From Bacteroidales bacterium (lineage in GTDB: Bacteria > Bacteroidota > Bacteroidia > Bacteroidales > Muribaculaceae), in contig JAAVFJ010000003.1 of the NCBI GenBank assembly GCA_014800845.1, forward strand, positions 89,438 through 153,437: DNA of 64,000 nt, in the 5' to 3' direction. The translations under genes were made by a program, and so were the position numbers. Below are positions 48,901-56,888 of this stretch, piece by piece; position 1 is the stretch's first letter, and the number at the start of each line of letters is the position of its first letter. Below the pieces are notes generated by a model. The model was not told the DNA's origin, ran no database searches, and saw only the letters and a list, made by a program, of their open reading frames with translations.

Positions 48901-50482
48901 CGTAGGTCAGAAGGAACTTGGCAAATTCCAGCCCCGCACCTTCGCAGGTTGGAGAAAGTGCGAGCTCGACCTCACTCCCTATGTAGGTTACGACCGCGTA
49001 TCAGTGGTGCTCTACGGCGTTCTCAACCGCAAGCCCACCGACACCGAAGCGCCCCGCATGCACATCGACAACTTCAGCATCACCGGCACTCCCGTAGAGA
49101 AAGAAGTTAAGATTTCTGCTATCAAAGGTCCCGGCGAAATCCGCTCTGAAGTGCCCTCTGTCTACAAGGTATCTGTGACTAACCTCGGTATCTCCGACGC
49201 TCAGAATGTACCCGTATCTCTCTACGCCGACAACGAGCAGGTGGCCAAGCAGACTGTTGACATCATCAAGGCCGGCGAAACTAAGGTTATAGAATTTGAA
49301 TACACCCCCGCCGGTGCTTCTGACGACCTCGTAGAGGTACTCGCCGAAATCACCTACAACGAAGCATACGACAATGTGAACAACAACAATACAATGACTA
49401 TGCTCGTGAAGGTGCTCCCCATCAACCTCCCCTACGTAACTGACCTGAACGGTATCTACTATCAGGACAACCAGGAGGCCGTGCTCTCATGGAGCTATCC
49501 CTCAGTGGCTGACGAATTTGAGACAGTGATTGACGGTGCTGAGGCTTACGACGCATTCGCAATCAACGACTTCGGTTGCTGGACTGTAAACGACGTGGAC
49601 GGCGTTCTCCCCTTCAAGTTCTCTGACCCCACCACCGAGAAGCCCCTCGCTTGGGACAACAACGATCAGCCCCAGGCTTGGATGGTATTCAACCCCTCAA
49701 ACGTAACCTCTGACCGCACCTTCTATCCCTACACCGGTGCACAGGTATTCACCAGCTTCGCAGCTGCTACTCCTAACGGTAACGACGACTGGTTGATTTC
49801 TCCCGAGCTCTCAGGCGAGGCACAGCTCATCTCATTCGTAGTGCGCCGCCTCAACGAACGCGACTCTTCTGAGAAGTACAACGTGCTCTACTCAACCACT
49901 GACACCAACCCCGAGTCATTCCGCCGCCTGAATGGTGCAAATCCCCTCTACGCTCCCTTCGAATGGGAAGTTAAGAACTTCGCTCTCCCCGAGGGTGCCA
50001 AGTACTTCGCTATCCAGTACGTAGGCGTAATGCAATCAGCTATGATGGTGGACGACCTCCAGTTCGAAGGCTATCCCACTCACGTTCGTCCTGACGGCTA
50101 CCGCATCTACCGCGACGGTAAGCTCCTCAACAGCTCACTGACCTCTCGCACATCGTTCACCGACAGCAACGTGGCCGACGGCGTTTACACCTACGAGGTA
50201 CGCCCCGTCTACAACGGTATCGAAGCGCCCTCCAGCAACATCTTCACGCTCGACACTTCCGGCGTAGGCACCATCGGTTCGCAGGAAGTTGTAAGCGTAA
50301 TGACCTCTAACGGCTACATCCACGTGATGAACGCACAGGGCAAGCACGTAAGAGTTGTATCAATCGACGGCAAAGTGCAGGCATCTCGCACAATCAACGG
50401 CAACCGTGAAGCCATCGCAATGGCCCCCGGCATCTACGTTGTAAGCATTGAAGGCAAGAACTTCAAAGTAATCGTGCGCTAA
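45962..50482 (+). CDS. large secreted protein with choice-of-anchor J/cleaved-adhesin-like and fibronectin type III-like domains and a T9SS-like CTD
   Basis: GPSDDWLITPKIAFEEGKLYRMTFQAYG and NDDWLISPELSGEAQLISF motifs; C-term APGIYVVSIEGKNFKVIVR. Confidence 0.85.
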   Translation: MKFFTYLSSVLTMCLLGIISAHADVAPPKSLYAFMNNRAEWSENGNTEPYYGIYAFAPDGSTGFTAISPTGINNDWACTAEGGGGGVYEDGYYYCFTLYGDYRTYQVVYNKVDTRTWKVVAKNTVSSVNGNCKLVPVDVTANPIDGKIYAICDPKVNNGDNTTLCEVNRETGELTPLFTLPHVRTLASDAKGQLYTIEAGFGRNFGKLHKINLDTKSLEYVGSTTLCFKDKLQSTTIDFRSNKMYITHLGYLVENGEPNFNYGVNGLYEIDLETGASTLCHMYSDGEDLTALSAPNSHPASPDMLTDLTFTPTGVAELRGTVKFTTPTLTFGQTPLSGEVEVNISIDGGETVTAKTTAGAVFSQDFDVEGDGMHTVAVNLAAGGHLGEANTVSNYFGNDTPSRITNLKLTASDDLMTATVTWDAPTGAAHGGAYQPDKVRYQIVRMPGNVTVARSAKETTFTEEIPHSYAATYYKVTPYIEGDTNKRGETSDSNKINMGSAWSLPYVEPFNPGCWSAYTVIDANGDGGAWDWEDPVWKYDDVYYCAFFYHFYLAGPSDDWLITPKIAFEEGKLYRMTFQAYGYYTTTTNDFEVAFGNAPTVDGMHTVLGHQTLNGTTINDRAQISYIFAPRAGDQFVGFHNLTEVPNHLSIDNLLIEEIGVSSVPAAVNNLKATLVDRSGIVDLSFDAPILDAAGKALKGNMDIALYRADAATPFKTLKDVKPGEHVAFTDNEAYPALNIYRVVTSNADGEGLSESVSIDLRAGTPQPVTNVKAALINANQVALTWEAPTAIKDENGNDIDTQNIHYNVYRPSIYGDLDVIGRSISDCSFIDNDPCFMSGDNQSTMVYYITAVNGDGESSQTASNVVTIGDTYKLPFAETWANGANATSPWLQSNATAGWTITSQGYNPMTPGQDGFGLLSMELGVGGEEYDLLDQSTGIMWSPRVDLSNVKDATLTFYLFGQNTYHANDCMTIYLDIEGVGQKELGKFQPRTFAGWRKCELDLTPYVGYDRVSVVLYGVLNRKPTDTEAPRMHIDNFSITGTPVEKEVKISAIKGPGEIRSEVPSVYKVSVTNLGISDAQNVPVSLYADNEQVAKQTVDIIKAGETKVIEFEYTPAGASDDLVEVLAEITYNEAYDNVNNNNTMTMLVKVLPINLPYVTDLNGIYYQDNQEAVLSWSYPSVADEFETVIDGAEAYDAFAINDFGCWTVNDVDGVLPFKFSDPTTEKPLAWDNNDQPQAWMVFNPSNVTSDRTFYPYTGAQVFTSFAAATPNGNDDWLISPELSGEAQLISFVVRRLNERDSSEKYNVLYSTTDTNPESFRRLNGANPLYAPFEWEVKNFALPEGAKYFAIQYVGVMQSAMMVDDLQFEGYPTHVRPDGYRIYRDGKLLNSSLTSRTSFTDSNVADGVYTYEVRPVYNGIEAPSSNIFTLDTSGVGTIGSQEVVSVMTSNGYIHVMNAQGKHVRVVSIDGKVQASRTINGNREAIAMAPGIYVVSIEGKNFKVIVR

Positions 50483-50511
50483 CCACCCGTCAAATTCCCT
50501 ATCTCTAAATA

Positions 50512-50545
50512 AGAGCCGCGTCCCCCCGACGCGGCTCTATTTTTA
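50512..50545 (+). terminator. Rho-independent terminator
   Basis: AGAGCCGCGTC-CCCCC-GACGCGGCTCT-ATTTTT. Confidence 0.85.
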
Positions 50546-50566
50546 TCCCCCTGCCACCAATACAAT

Positions 50567-50740
50567 TTCCCCTTAAGTGTAAAACGCAGGCGCCCGAATG
50601 GCGCCTGCGTTTTACACTTAAGGGGAACAAGTTAACATTAATGGTGCCCGTGCCGGTACAGTCCGGAATTTAGGTAGCAGACTTTTTTAGCTAAATCGTT
50701 TTGGCTACGCTCTAACACCTAAACACTAACACCTAAATTA
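50567..50740 (-). repeat. composite hairpin / conserved tail / heptamer-array element, copy B
   Basis: 28-bp perfect inverted repeat (50567-50594 / 50600-50627), AGGGGAACAAGTTAACAT tail, TTTAGGT/GTTAGNG heptamers ending at the HAD gene stop. Confidence 0.65.
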
Positions 50741-51385
50741 GACTCCTATGAGCTTGAGGATTTCGGCGGGGGTGGAGACTATGTGGTCGGCGTGGGCGCC
50801 GCGTAGGTGGCTGACGGGGCTGAACCCCCAGGTTACGCCACAGCTCTCTACGCATGCGCGACGGGCCGTTTCGATGTCTACGGCTGAGTCACCTACGTAA
50901 AGTACGTCGCTCTTTGAGGTGGGGCAGTCCGCAAGCACCTGGAATACTATCGAGGGGTCGGGCTTCACATTGCGTCCTTCAATCTGACCTAAGACAGCTA
51001 CAAAGGGTATGTCTGGGAAGAAGTGGCCGATGATGCGCGTCACTGCTTCCTGATACTTGTTGGAGGCCACCGCCAGTTTCACGTCGGCATCACGCAGGGT
51101 GTGAAGCATATCCTCAATGCCGGGATAGGGCACAGAGGAATCGTAAGAGTGCTCATCGTAATGCTCCTTGAACTTCTCGGTAATTTTGTCTACAATCTCC
51201 GGCGAAGCGTCCGGCTGGGCGCGCTCTATCAGCTTACGCACACCGTTGCCCACCATGAAGGGGTAAGCACTCAGCGGGTGAGGATTGAAGCCGAGTTGCT
51301 CCAAAGCGTAGTTGCAGGATGTGCCCAGGTCATTGATGGTGTTGAGCAGAGTGCCGTCGAGGTCAAAGATTACTAATTTTTTCAT
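50738..51385 (-). CDS. HAD family hydrolase, phosphoglycolate phosphatase-like
   Basis: MKKLVIFDLDGTLLNTINDL, VLYVGDSAVDIETARRA; ORF extends to 51454 but the ATG at 51385 overlaps the upstream stop (ATGA). Confidence 0.92.
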   Translation of the reverse strand: MKKLVIFDLDGTLLNTINDLGTSCNYALEQLGFNPHPLSAYPFMVGNGVRKLIERAQPDASPEIVDKITEKFKEHYDEHSYDSSVPYPGIEDMLHTLRDADVKLAVASNKYQEAVTRIIGHFFPDIPFVAVLGQIEGRNVKPDPSIVFQVLADCPTSKSDVLYVGDSAVDIETARRACVESCGVTWGFSPVSHLRGAHADHIVSTPAEILKLIGV

Positions 51386-53727
51386 CAGAATGGGTAGCCT
51401 ATAGAGAAATGAAAACTTGAGTCGCGCCCCCAGCGAGGATGAATCAGAGGCCACGGTTCCTGCCCTTCAGCGGGATTATGAGCCTTCATGCCGAGGTCGA
51501 AGCGGAGTAGAAAATATGTGAAATCCAAGCGTATGCCGAGGCCGTAGGCCGCAGCAAGCTGCTTGTAGAATCGATTGAAGTGGAACATGCCCCCCGGCTG
51601 GGATTCATAATTGTGGATGGTCCAAATATTGCCGGCATCTATAAACGCACCCAGCTCAACGATCCAGAAGAGCTTGGCGCGATATTCCACTGAGAGGTCA
51701 AAGCGTATGTCGCCACACTGGTTGATGAATGAGCGCATGTCATTGGTGGCGTTATAGGAACCGGGGCCGAGAGTACGCACGTCCCAGCCACGCACACCGT
51801 TGGCGCCACCGCCGTAGAAGCGCTTCTCAAAGGGGGCCATGCGCGAATTACCGTAAGGGAAGATAATGCCGAACCCGGCGTGGAAGGCCACAGAGTTGCG
51901 GTGGTCGAACATGTGCGTAAACGTGTAGTCCACCTCCCCCTTCAGGTACTGGGAGTAGCGTATGCCGAACACCTTGTAGGGGTCAGACTGTGGATGCTTG
52001 TGGTTGTTTATGATGGAGTTGAGCACATAAAGCAGGTTGCCGGCACTTTCGGCGTTGGCTCTCACCGTCCAAACATTTGTCTGCAGCCTCTTGCGGTAGG
52101 GGGTGTCGGCACGCTTTGAAGTGGCATAGAAGCGGTAGGCCATGCTCATGATGAAATGGTCCTCATAGGAGTAGCGGAGCAGCGGATTGTCAGGCGCTAT
52201 CTGGTTGATGAAATCGCTGGTGCTCTCAGGGAGATAGACGTAGTTGATGTCCAGCGGAGTGAAGGTGTGGCGCATGCGGCCATTGTGTCGGCTCCAGATG
52301 TAACTCCATCCGGCCGCGCCTATCACGCGGGTGTATTCCGGTCGCTCCTGATAGGTGAGAGCCATGTTGAGCTTCGTGGTGGCAATGATATTCTGCTTCA
52401 CAGCCGAGGAGAGGAAGGGTGCCTTGAAGCGCGGGAAGCTCAGGCTCATGTCGAGCGAATACTCCATGTAGCGGTTGTGAATGAGGCCTTCGAGATTGCC
52501 TGACAGGCTTTCGTAGGCGCCACGCATCTTTGCCGAAAAGGTCTCGGCTCCCGACCCTATATTTCTGTGAGTGTAACCTACGGAAGCTGCTATGCCCAGG
52601 TCACCTTCGGAGTTGGTGCCTTCAAGCTCCAGCGTCAGACTCTGAGGCTTGCCGGGAGTGAGGAGCACAAAGGCGTCGAGCACCCCCACGGGTCCCGAGG
52701 TGCTCACAGGCTCCATGCGTATGCCGGCGAAGTTCAGAATCTCTAAGCGCCCCAACGCCTGATAAGTGCGCGTAACCTGGCGGGCATTGTAGAGCTCGCC
52801 GGGGCGTATCTTAATGTTTTCGGCTATAATGTTAGGGCGAAGGTAGGGCTTGCCGTTGGAGAGGATATGTATGTTGTCCACAGAGATAGTGTCGGTAGAT
52901 GCGTATGCAGCCGTGGAGCTCATGGTCACCGGGTCATAGTTCATCACCACGTAGACATTGCGCACCATGAAGGGCATGTTCTGCGACAGCGACGGAGAGC
53001 TGCCGGGTTGCTGCACCGGGTTGTTGATCATCACCGTGAGGTCCACGGCGGTGCTCCCCTGCGTGGTGTCGGCATTAAAGGTAATCAGATCCTTGGTGAA
53101 AGCAAAGTAACCGTGGTTGCGAAGGTCGTCGGTTATGCGTTCGCGCTCCGTCTCCAGCAGATTGAGGTCAAGATAATCACCGGAGGCCACCATGGAGCGT
53201 GAAAGGCGCCTATTGATGAGCTTGGCTATGGAGTCATCCTGAATCTGATAGTCTATGTTTTGAATTATGTGGGGTATGCCGGGGTAGAGGTTATAGGTCA
53301 CATCCATCTTCTTGCTGCCCGGCTTGCTCACGGTGTCGGCCACTACCTGCGCGCCGAGGAAGCCACGGTTGGTCATGGCACGCTGCAGCTGCGCTACGGA
53401 TACTTCCGTCAGGCGCGAATCATAGATTACGGGAGCCTCGCCGAGCGACTGTATCCAGCGGTTCCACCATTTGGTGGTGTCCTTGCCGCTGAGGTTGTAG
53501 ACGCCGAGCTGGAATTTGGCGCTCCACAGCAACTTGTGGTTGGGCTGCTGACGCACATAGAGCAGCATCTCCTCCTCAGAGAGGGTGTGAGTGGAGTCGT
53601 CTATGTTGACTTTGACCTTGTTTAACAGATACTTACCGTCGGGCACATGACGTACGCTCGAACATGCCGCCCCGAGCAGGAGCAGCAGAAGCATTGCGAC
53701 AGACCATACGGTACCTTTTTTCTGCAT
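51385..53727 (-). CDS. BamA/TamA family outer membrane lipoprotein (TamL-like)
   Basis: Lipobox LLGAACSS; POTRA-like region; C-terminal barrel FEKRFYGGGANGVRGWDVRTLGPGSY. Confidence 0.87.
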   Translation of the reverse strand: MQKKGTVWSVAMLLLLLLGAACSSVRHVPDGKYLLNKVKVNIDDSTHTLSEEEMLLYVRQQPNHKLLWSAKFQLGVYNLSGKDTTKWWNRWIQSLGEAPVIYDSRLTEVSVAQLQRAMTNRGFLGAQVVADTVSKPGSKKMDVTYNLYPGIPHIIQNIDYQIQDDSIAKLINRRLSRSMVASGDYLDLNLLETERERITDDLRNHGYFAFTKDLITFNADTTQGSTAVDLTVMINNPVQQPGSSPSLSQNMPFMVRNVYVVMNYDPVTMSSTAAYASTDTISVDNIHILSNGKPYLRPNIIAENIKIRPGELYNARQVTRTYQALGRLEILNFAGIRMEPVSTSGPVGVLDAFVLLTPGKPQSLTLELEGTNSEGDLGIAASVGYTHRNIGSGAETFSAKMRGAYESLSGNLEGLIHNRYMEYSLDMSLSFPRFKAPFLSSAVKQNIIATTKLNMALTYQERPEYTRVIGAAGWSYIWSRHNGRMRHTFTPLDINYVYLPESTSDFINQIAPDNPLLRYSYEDHFIMSMAYRFYATSKRADTPYRKRLQTNVWTVRANAESAGNLLYVLNSIINNHKHPQSDPYKVFGIRYSQYLKGEVDYTFTHMFDHRNSVAFHAGFGIIFPYGNSRMAPFEKRFYGGGANGVRGWDVRTLGPGSYNATNDMRSFINQCGDIRFDLSVEYRAKLFWIVELGAFIDAGNIWTIHNYESQPGGMFHFNRFYKQLAAAYGLGIRLDFTYFLLRFDLGMKAHNPAEGQEPWPLIHPRWGRDSSFHFSIGYPF

Positions 53728-53769
53728 AATCGACTACAAAATTAGTGATTTTTTCAGTAACTTTGCGGC

Positions 53770-54543
53770 ATGGATGATATAAAAGAGCTCTCACAGTCAT
53801 ATATCCTCACTCCCGGAGCGAGCAACGCTGCTCGCCGACTCCCTTTATCGCTGCTTGCCACTCAGATTATTGACCTCGCCACGCGCCATGCCAACATGCT
53901 CGGTTTCGGCTCGGAGGTGATGGATCCGCAGGGGATAGGCTGGGTGTTGAGCCGCCTCACGGTGCAGATGGAGCGTTGGCCACAGACAGATACTTCCTAC
54001 TCCATCACGACTTGGATTGAGAATTGGAACCGCCGTTTTTCCTCCCGCTGCTTCAGCGTGAATGATGCGGAAGGAAACGTCATGGGCTACCTCCGCACAA
54101 TCTGGATGGTGATTGATGTGAACACCCACCGAGGCGTGAGCACTGATACGCTTAATTTCAGAGAGGAATTGATTTCATCGCGCCCCTGTCCCATCCCCTT
54201 GCAGAGTCGTCACACCACGCTTGAGAAGCTTGCCGGTGACACGGAGAGTGGCGCGCTGAGCCGCTCGACTTATACCTTCCGCTACACCGACATAGATTTC
54301 TATCGCCATGTCAACACAGTGCGCTACATAGAGCTGCTCCTTAATCAGTACACCCTCGAGGAGTTCGACAAATGGATGATTGAGCGCTTCGAGATAGCCT
54401 TTATGCGCGAGGCGCTTTATGGTCAGGAGGCTGTGATTCACCGCCTTTCGCATTATGGCGATGTCCCGTCAGATGACTACGTGCTGACCGTAGATGATAC
54501 CCCGGTGCTCCGCTCCCGCTTCAGGCTGATGCCAGTATCTTAA
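53770..54543 (+). CDS. acyl-ACP thioesterase
   Basis: Double hot-dog; MERWPQTDTSYSITTWIENWNRRFSSRCFSV and YTDIDFYRHVNTVRYIELLLNQY. Confidence 0.88.
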   Translation: MDDIKELSQSYILTPGASNAARRLPLSLLATQIIDLATRHANMLGFGSEVMDPQGIGWVLSRLTVQMERWPQTDTSYSITTWIENWNRRFSSRCFSVNDAEGNVMGYLRTIWMVIDVNTHRGVSTDTLNFREELISSRPCPIPLQSRHTTLEKLAGDTESGALSRSTYTFRYTDIDFYRHVNTVRYIELLLNQYTLEEFDKWMIERFEIAFMREALYGQEAVIHRLSHYGDVPSDDYVLTVDDTPVLRSRFRLMPVS

Positions 54544-55250
54544 ATCCTGATGATTTGCGTCTCGGCTGTCAAACCATTATACATAAGCAGGCGTGAGGAA
54601 AGCGGTTCCCCGGCGCCGGTTATCAGCTTGATTACTTCGGCTGCTTGCATTGACGCTATCACGCCGGGGAGCGGCCCGAGCAATCCGCCGAGGCTGCAAG
54701 GAGTGAAGGCGTCGTCAGCGGCCGGCTTCGGAAAGAGCTCCAGATAACCCGGTTTGCCGGGCAAGGAGGTTGTGACCTGACCGTTCCATCCCTGCACACC
54801 GCCGGTCACGCAGGGTATCTGCAGCTCTCGGCAGGCCAGCGCTATCATGTGCTTGGTGTATGGGTTGTCGGAGCCTTCCACCACCACATCGTGGCCGCGG
54901 AGTATCTCTTTGACGCAGCTTCGTGTGAGCGTCAGGTCAAGCGGGGTTATTTCTATCTCCGGATTTATTTCGCGCAGACGCTGGGCTGTGGCTTTCACCT
55001 TCTTTTCACCTAACTTGTCAGTGGTGAAGGAAAGTTGCCGCTGAAGATTGGAGATGTCTATGGTGTCATAATCCACAATTGTCAGATGCCCCACACCCGA
55101 GCCGGCCAGATACATAGAGGCGATGGAGCCTAACGCCCCGCATCCCACTATGAGCACGCGGCTGTCGAGAAGCTTCTGCTGCCCCTCTTTGCCTATCTCA
55201 TCAAGCAGGATGTTGCGGGAGTATCGGCGGCGTTGTTCAGCGGTTAGCAT
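54540..55250 (-). CDS. HesA/MoeB/ThiF family protein
   Basis: RYSRNILLDEIGKEGQQKLLDSRVLIVGCGALGS, DYDTIDISNLQRQ. Confidence 0.93.
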   Translation of the reverse strand: MLTAEQRRRYSRNILLDEIGKEGQQKLLDSRVLIVGCGALGSIASMYLAGSGVGHLTIVDYDTIDISNLQRQLSFTTDKLGEKKVKATAQRLREINPEIEITPLDLTLTRSCVKEILRGHDVVVEGSDNPYTKHMIALACRELQIPCVTGGVQGWNGQVTTSLPGKPGYLELFPKPAADDAFTPCSLGGLLGPLPGVIASMQAAEVIKLITGAGEPLSSRLLMYNGLTAETQIIRI

Positions 55251-56313
55251 ACATGTCGTCGTAATAACGTTCGTATTCTCCGGAGGTGATGCGATCCATC
55301 CATTCCTGATTTTCCAGATACCACTTCACGGTGCGCTCCAGCCCCTCCTCAAATTCCAGGGAGGGCTTCCATCCAAGCTCGCGGTTGAGCTTACGGGCAT
55401 CTATGGCATAGCGTAGGTCGTGACCCTTGCGGTCGGTCACGTATGTGATAAGCTTTTCCGACGCCCCCTCTTCCCGGCCTAACAGTCTGTCAGTCACTTT
55501 GATAAGTGCGCGGATGAGGTCTATGTTCCGCTTCTCGTTAAAGCCACCTATGTTGTATGTCTCTCCCGGGGTGCCGCGATGGAAAATAAGGTCAATGGCC
55601 TGCGCATGGTCCTCCACAAAAAGCCAGTCGCGCACATTGAGCCCTTCGCCGTAGACAGGGAGGGGACGGTTGTGACGTATGTTGTTGATAAAGAGGGGAA
55701 TCAGCTTTTCAGGAAACTGGTAAGGCCCATAATTGTTCGAGCAGTTTGTGACTATAACCGGCATGCCGTAAGTGTCATGAAACGCTCTTACGAAGTGATC
55801 GCTCGAGGCCTTGGAGGCCGAATAGGGTGAATGAGGGGAGTAGGGGGTCTTCTCTGTGAATAATGTGTCGTCGAAGCCCAGAGAGCCGTAGACCTCATCG
55901 GTGGAGATATGATAGAAGAGTTTGCCGGCGTAGCCCTGCGGCGAAGCTTCCCACACAGTGCGTGCGGCCTGAAGCAGCGAGAGCGTGCCCATCACATTAG
56001 TGCGCGCAAAGGTGAAGGGATCCTTTATGGACCTGTCCACGTGGCTCTCGGCGGCAAGGTGTATTATACCTGTCACGGAGTAGCGGCGCATGAGCTCCGC
56101 TATCTTTTCGTGGTCGCAGATGTCGAGGCGTTCAAACAGATAGTTGGGCGCAGACTCTATGTCCTTCAGGTTCTCCAGATTTCCCGCATAGGTGAGTTTG
56201 TCCACATTGATTATGCGGTAGCCGGGGTAATTTTTTACAAGGCGGCGCACAAGGTGGGAACCTATGAATCCGGCGCCTCCGGTGACTATTATGCTACGTG
56301 AAAAGTCTGTCAT
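55237..56313 (-). CDS. rfbB: dTDP-glucose 4,6-dehydratase
   Basis: VTGGAGFIGSHLVRRLV, YHISTDEVYGSLG, YSASKASSDHFVRAFHDTYG. Confidence 0.95.
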   Translation of the reverse strand: MTDFSRSIIVTGGAGFIGSHLVRRLVKNYPGYRIINVDKLTYAGNLENLKDIESAPNYLFERLDICDHEKIAELMRRYSVTGIIHLAAESHVDRSIKDPFTFARTNVMGTLSLLQAARTVWEASPQGYAGKLFYHISTDEVYGSLGFDDTLFTEKTPYSPHSPYSASKASSDHFVRAFHDTYGMPVIVTNCSNNYGPYQFPEKLIPLFINNIRHNRPLPVYGEGLNVRDWLFVEDHAQAIDLIFHRGTPGETYNIGGFNEKRNIDLIRALIKVTDRLLGREEGASEKLITYVTDRKGHDLRYAIDARKLNRELGWKPSLEFEEGLERTVKWYLENQEWMDRITSGEYERYYDDMYANR

Positions 56314-56870
56314 AGCTTGAATGTTAATGACTCCTTGATGTCGGCAAGGAGGGGACGAACGAGGTCTTTAGGGGAGAGGATGGCCTGCTCGTGGTTTGTT
56401 TGCCAGTCAATTCCCAAAGCCGGGTCAAAGGGGTGGATACCCCCCTCGAAGTCAGGCGCGTAGAGAGCATCGCATTTGTAGACGAATGTGGCGTGCTCGC
56501 TGAGCACTGCGAACCCGTGGGCCATCCCTTTGGGGAGGAAGAGCTGCCGTTTGTTTTCCGCCGAGAGCTCCACACTTATGTGCTGCCCGAAAGTAGGGGA
56601 GTCCTTGCGCAGGTCTACCGCCACATCGAGCACAGTCCCCTCGGTGCAACGCACCAGTTTGCTCTGAGCGTGAGGGGGGAGCTGAAAATGCAACCCGCGC
56701 ACCACTCCGCGCGAGGAGCGGCTTTCGTTGTCCTGCACAAATTTTATGTCTCCTATGTGGGCGGAAAACTCACGCTCGGAGTAAGTCTCCATGAAATACC
56801 CGCGGGAGTCGGAATGTACCGTGGGCTGTATGATGAAAACGCCCGGTATATGTGTAGGTGTGAATTCCAT
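56310..56870 (-). CDS. rfbC: dTDP-4-dehydrorhamnose 3,5-epimerase
   Basis: FVQDNESRSSRGVVRGLHFQLPPHAQSKLVRCTEG. Confidence 0.95.
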   Translation of the reverse strand: MEFTPTHIPGVFIIQPTVHSDSRGYFMETYSEREFSAHIGDIKFVQDNESRSSRGVVRGLHFQLPPHAQSKLVRCTEGTVLDVAVDLRKDSPTFGQHISVELSAENKRQLFLPKGMAHGFAVLSEHATFVYKCDALYAPDFEGGIHPFDPALGIDWQTNHEQAILSPKDLVRPLLADIKESLTFKL

Positions 56871-56888
56871 CTGGCAGACAGAGTTATT

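Noticed and set aside
53758-53770. Leaderless start for the acyl-ACP thioesterase (TAACTTTG 4 nt before ATG)
   Set aside because: No TTTG -33 element at the right distance, so promoter assignment is weak; not claimed as a feature.
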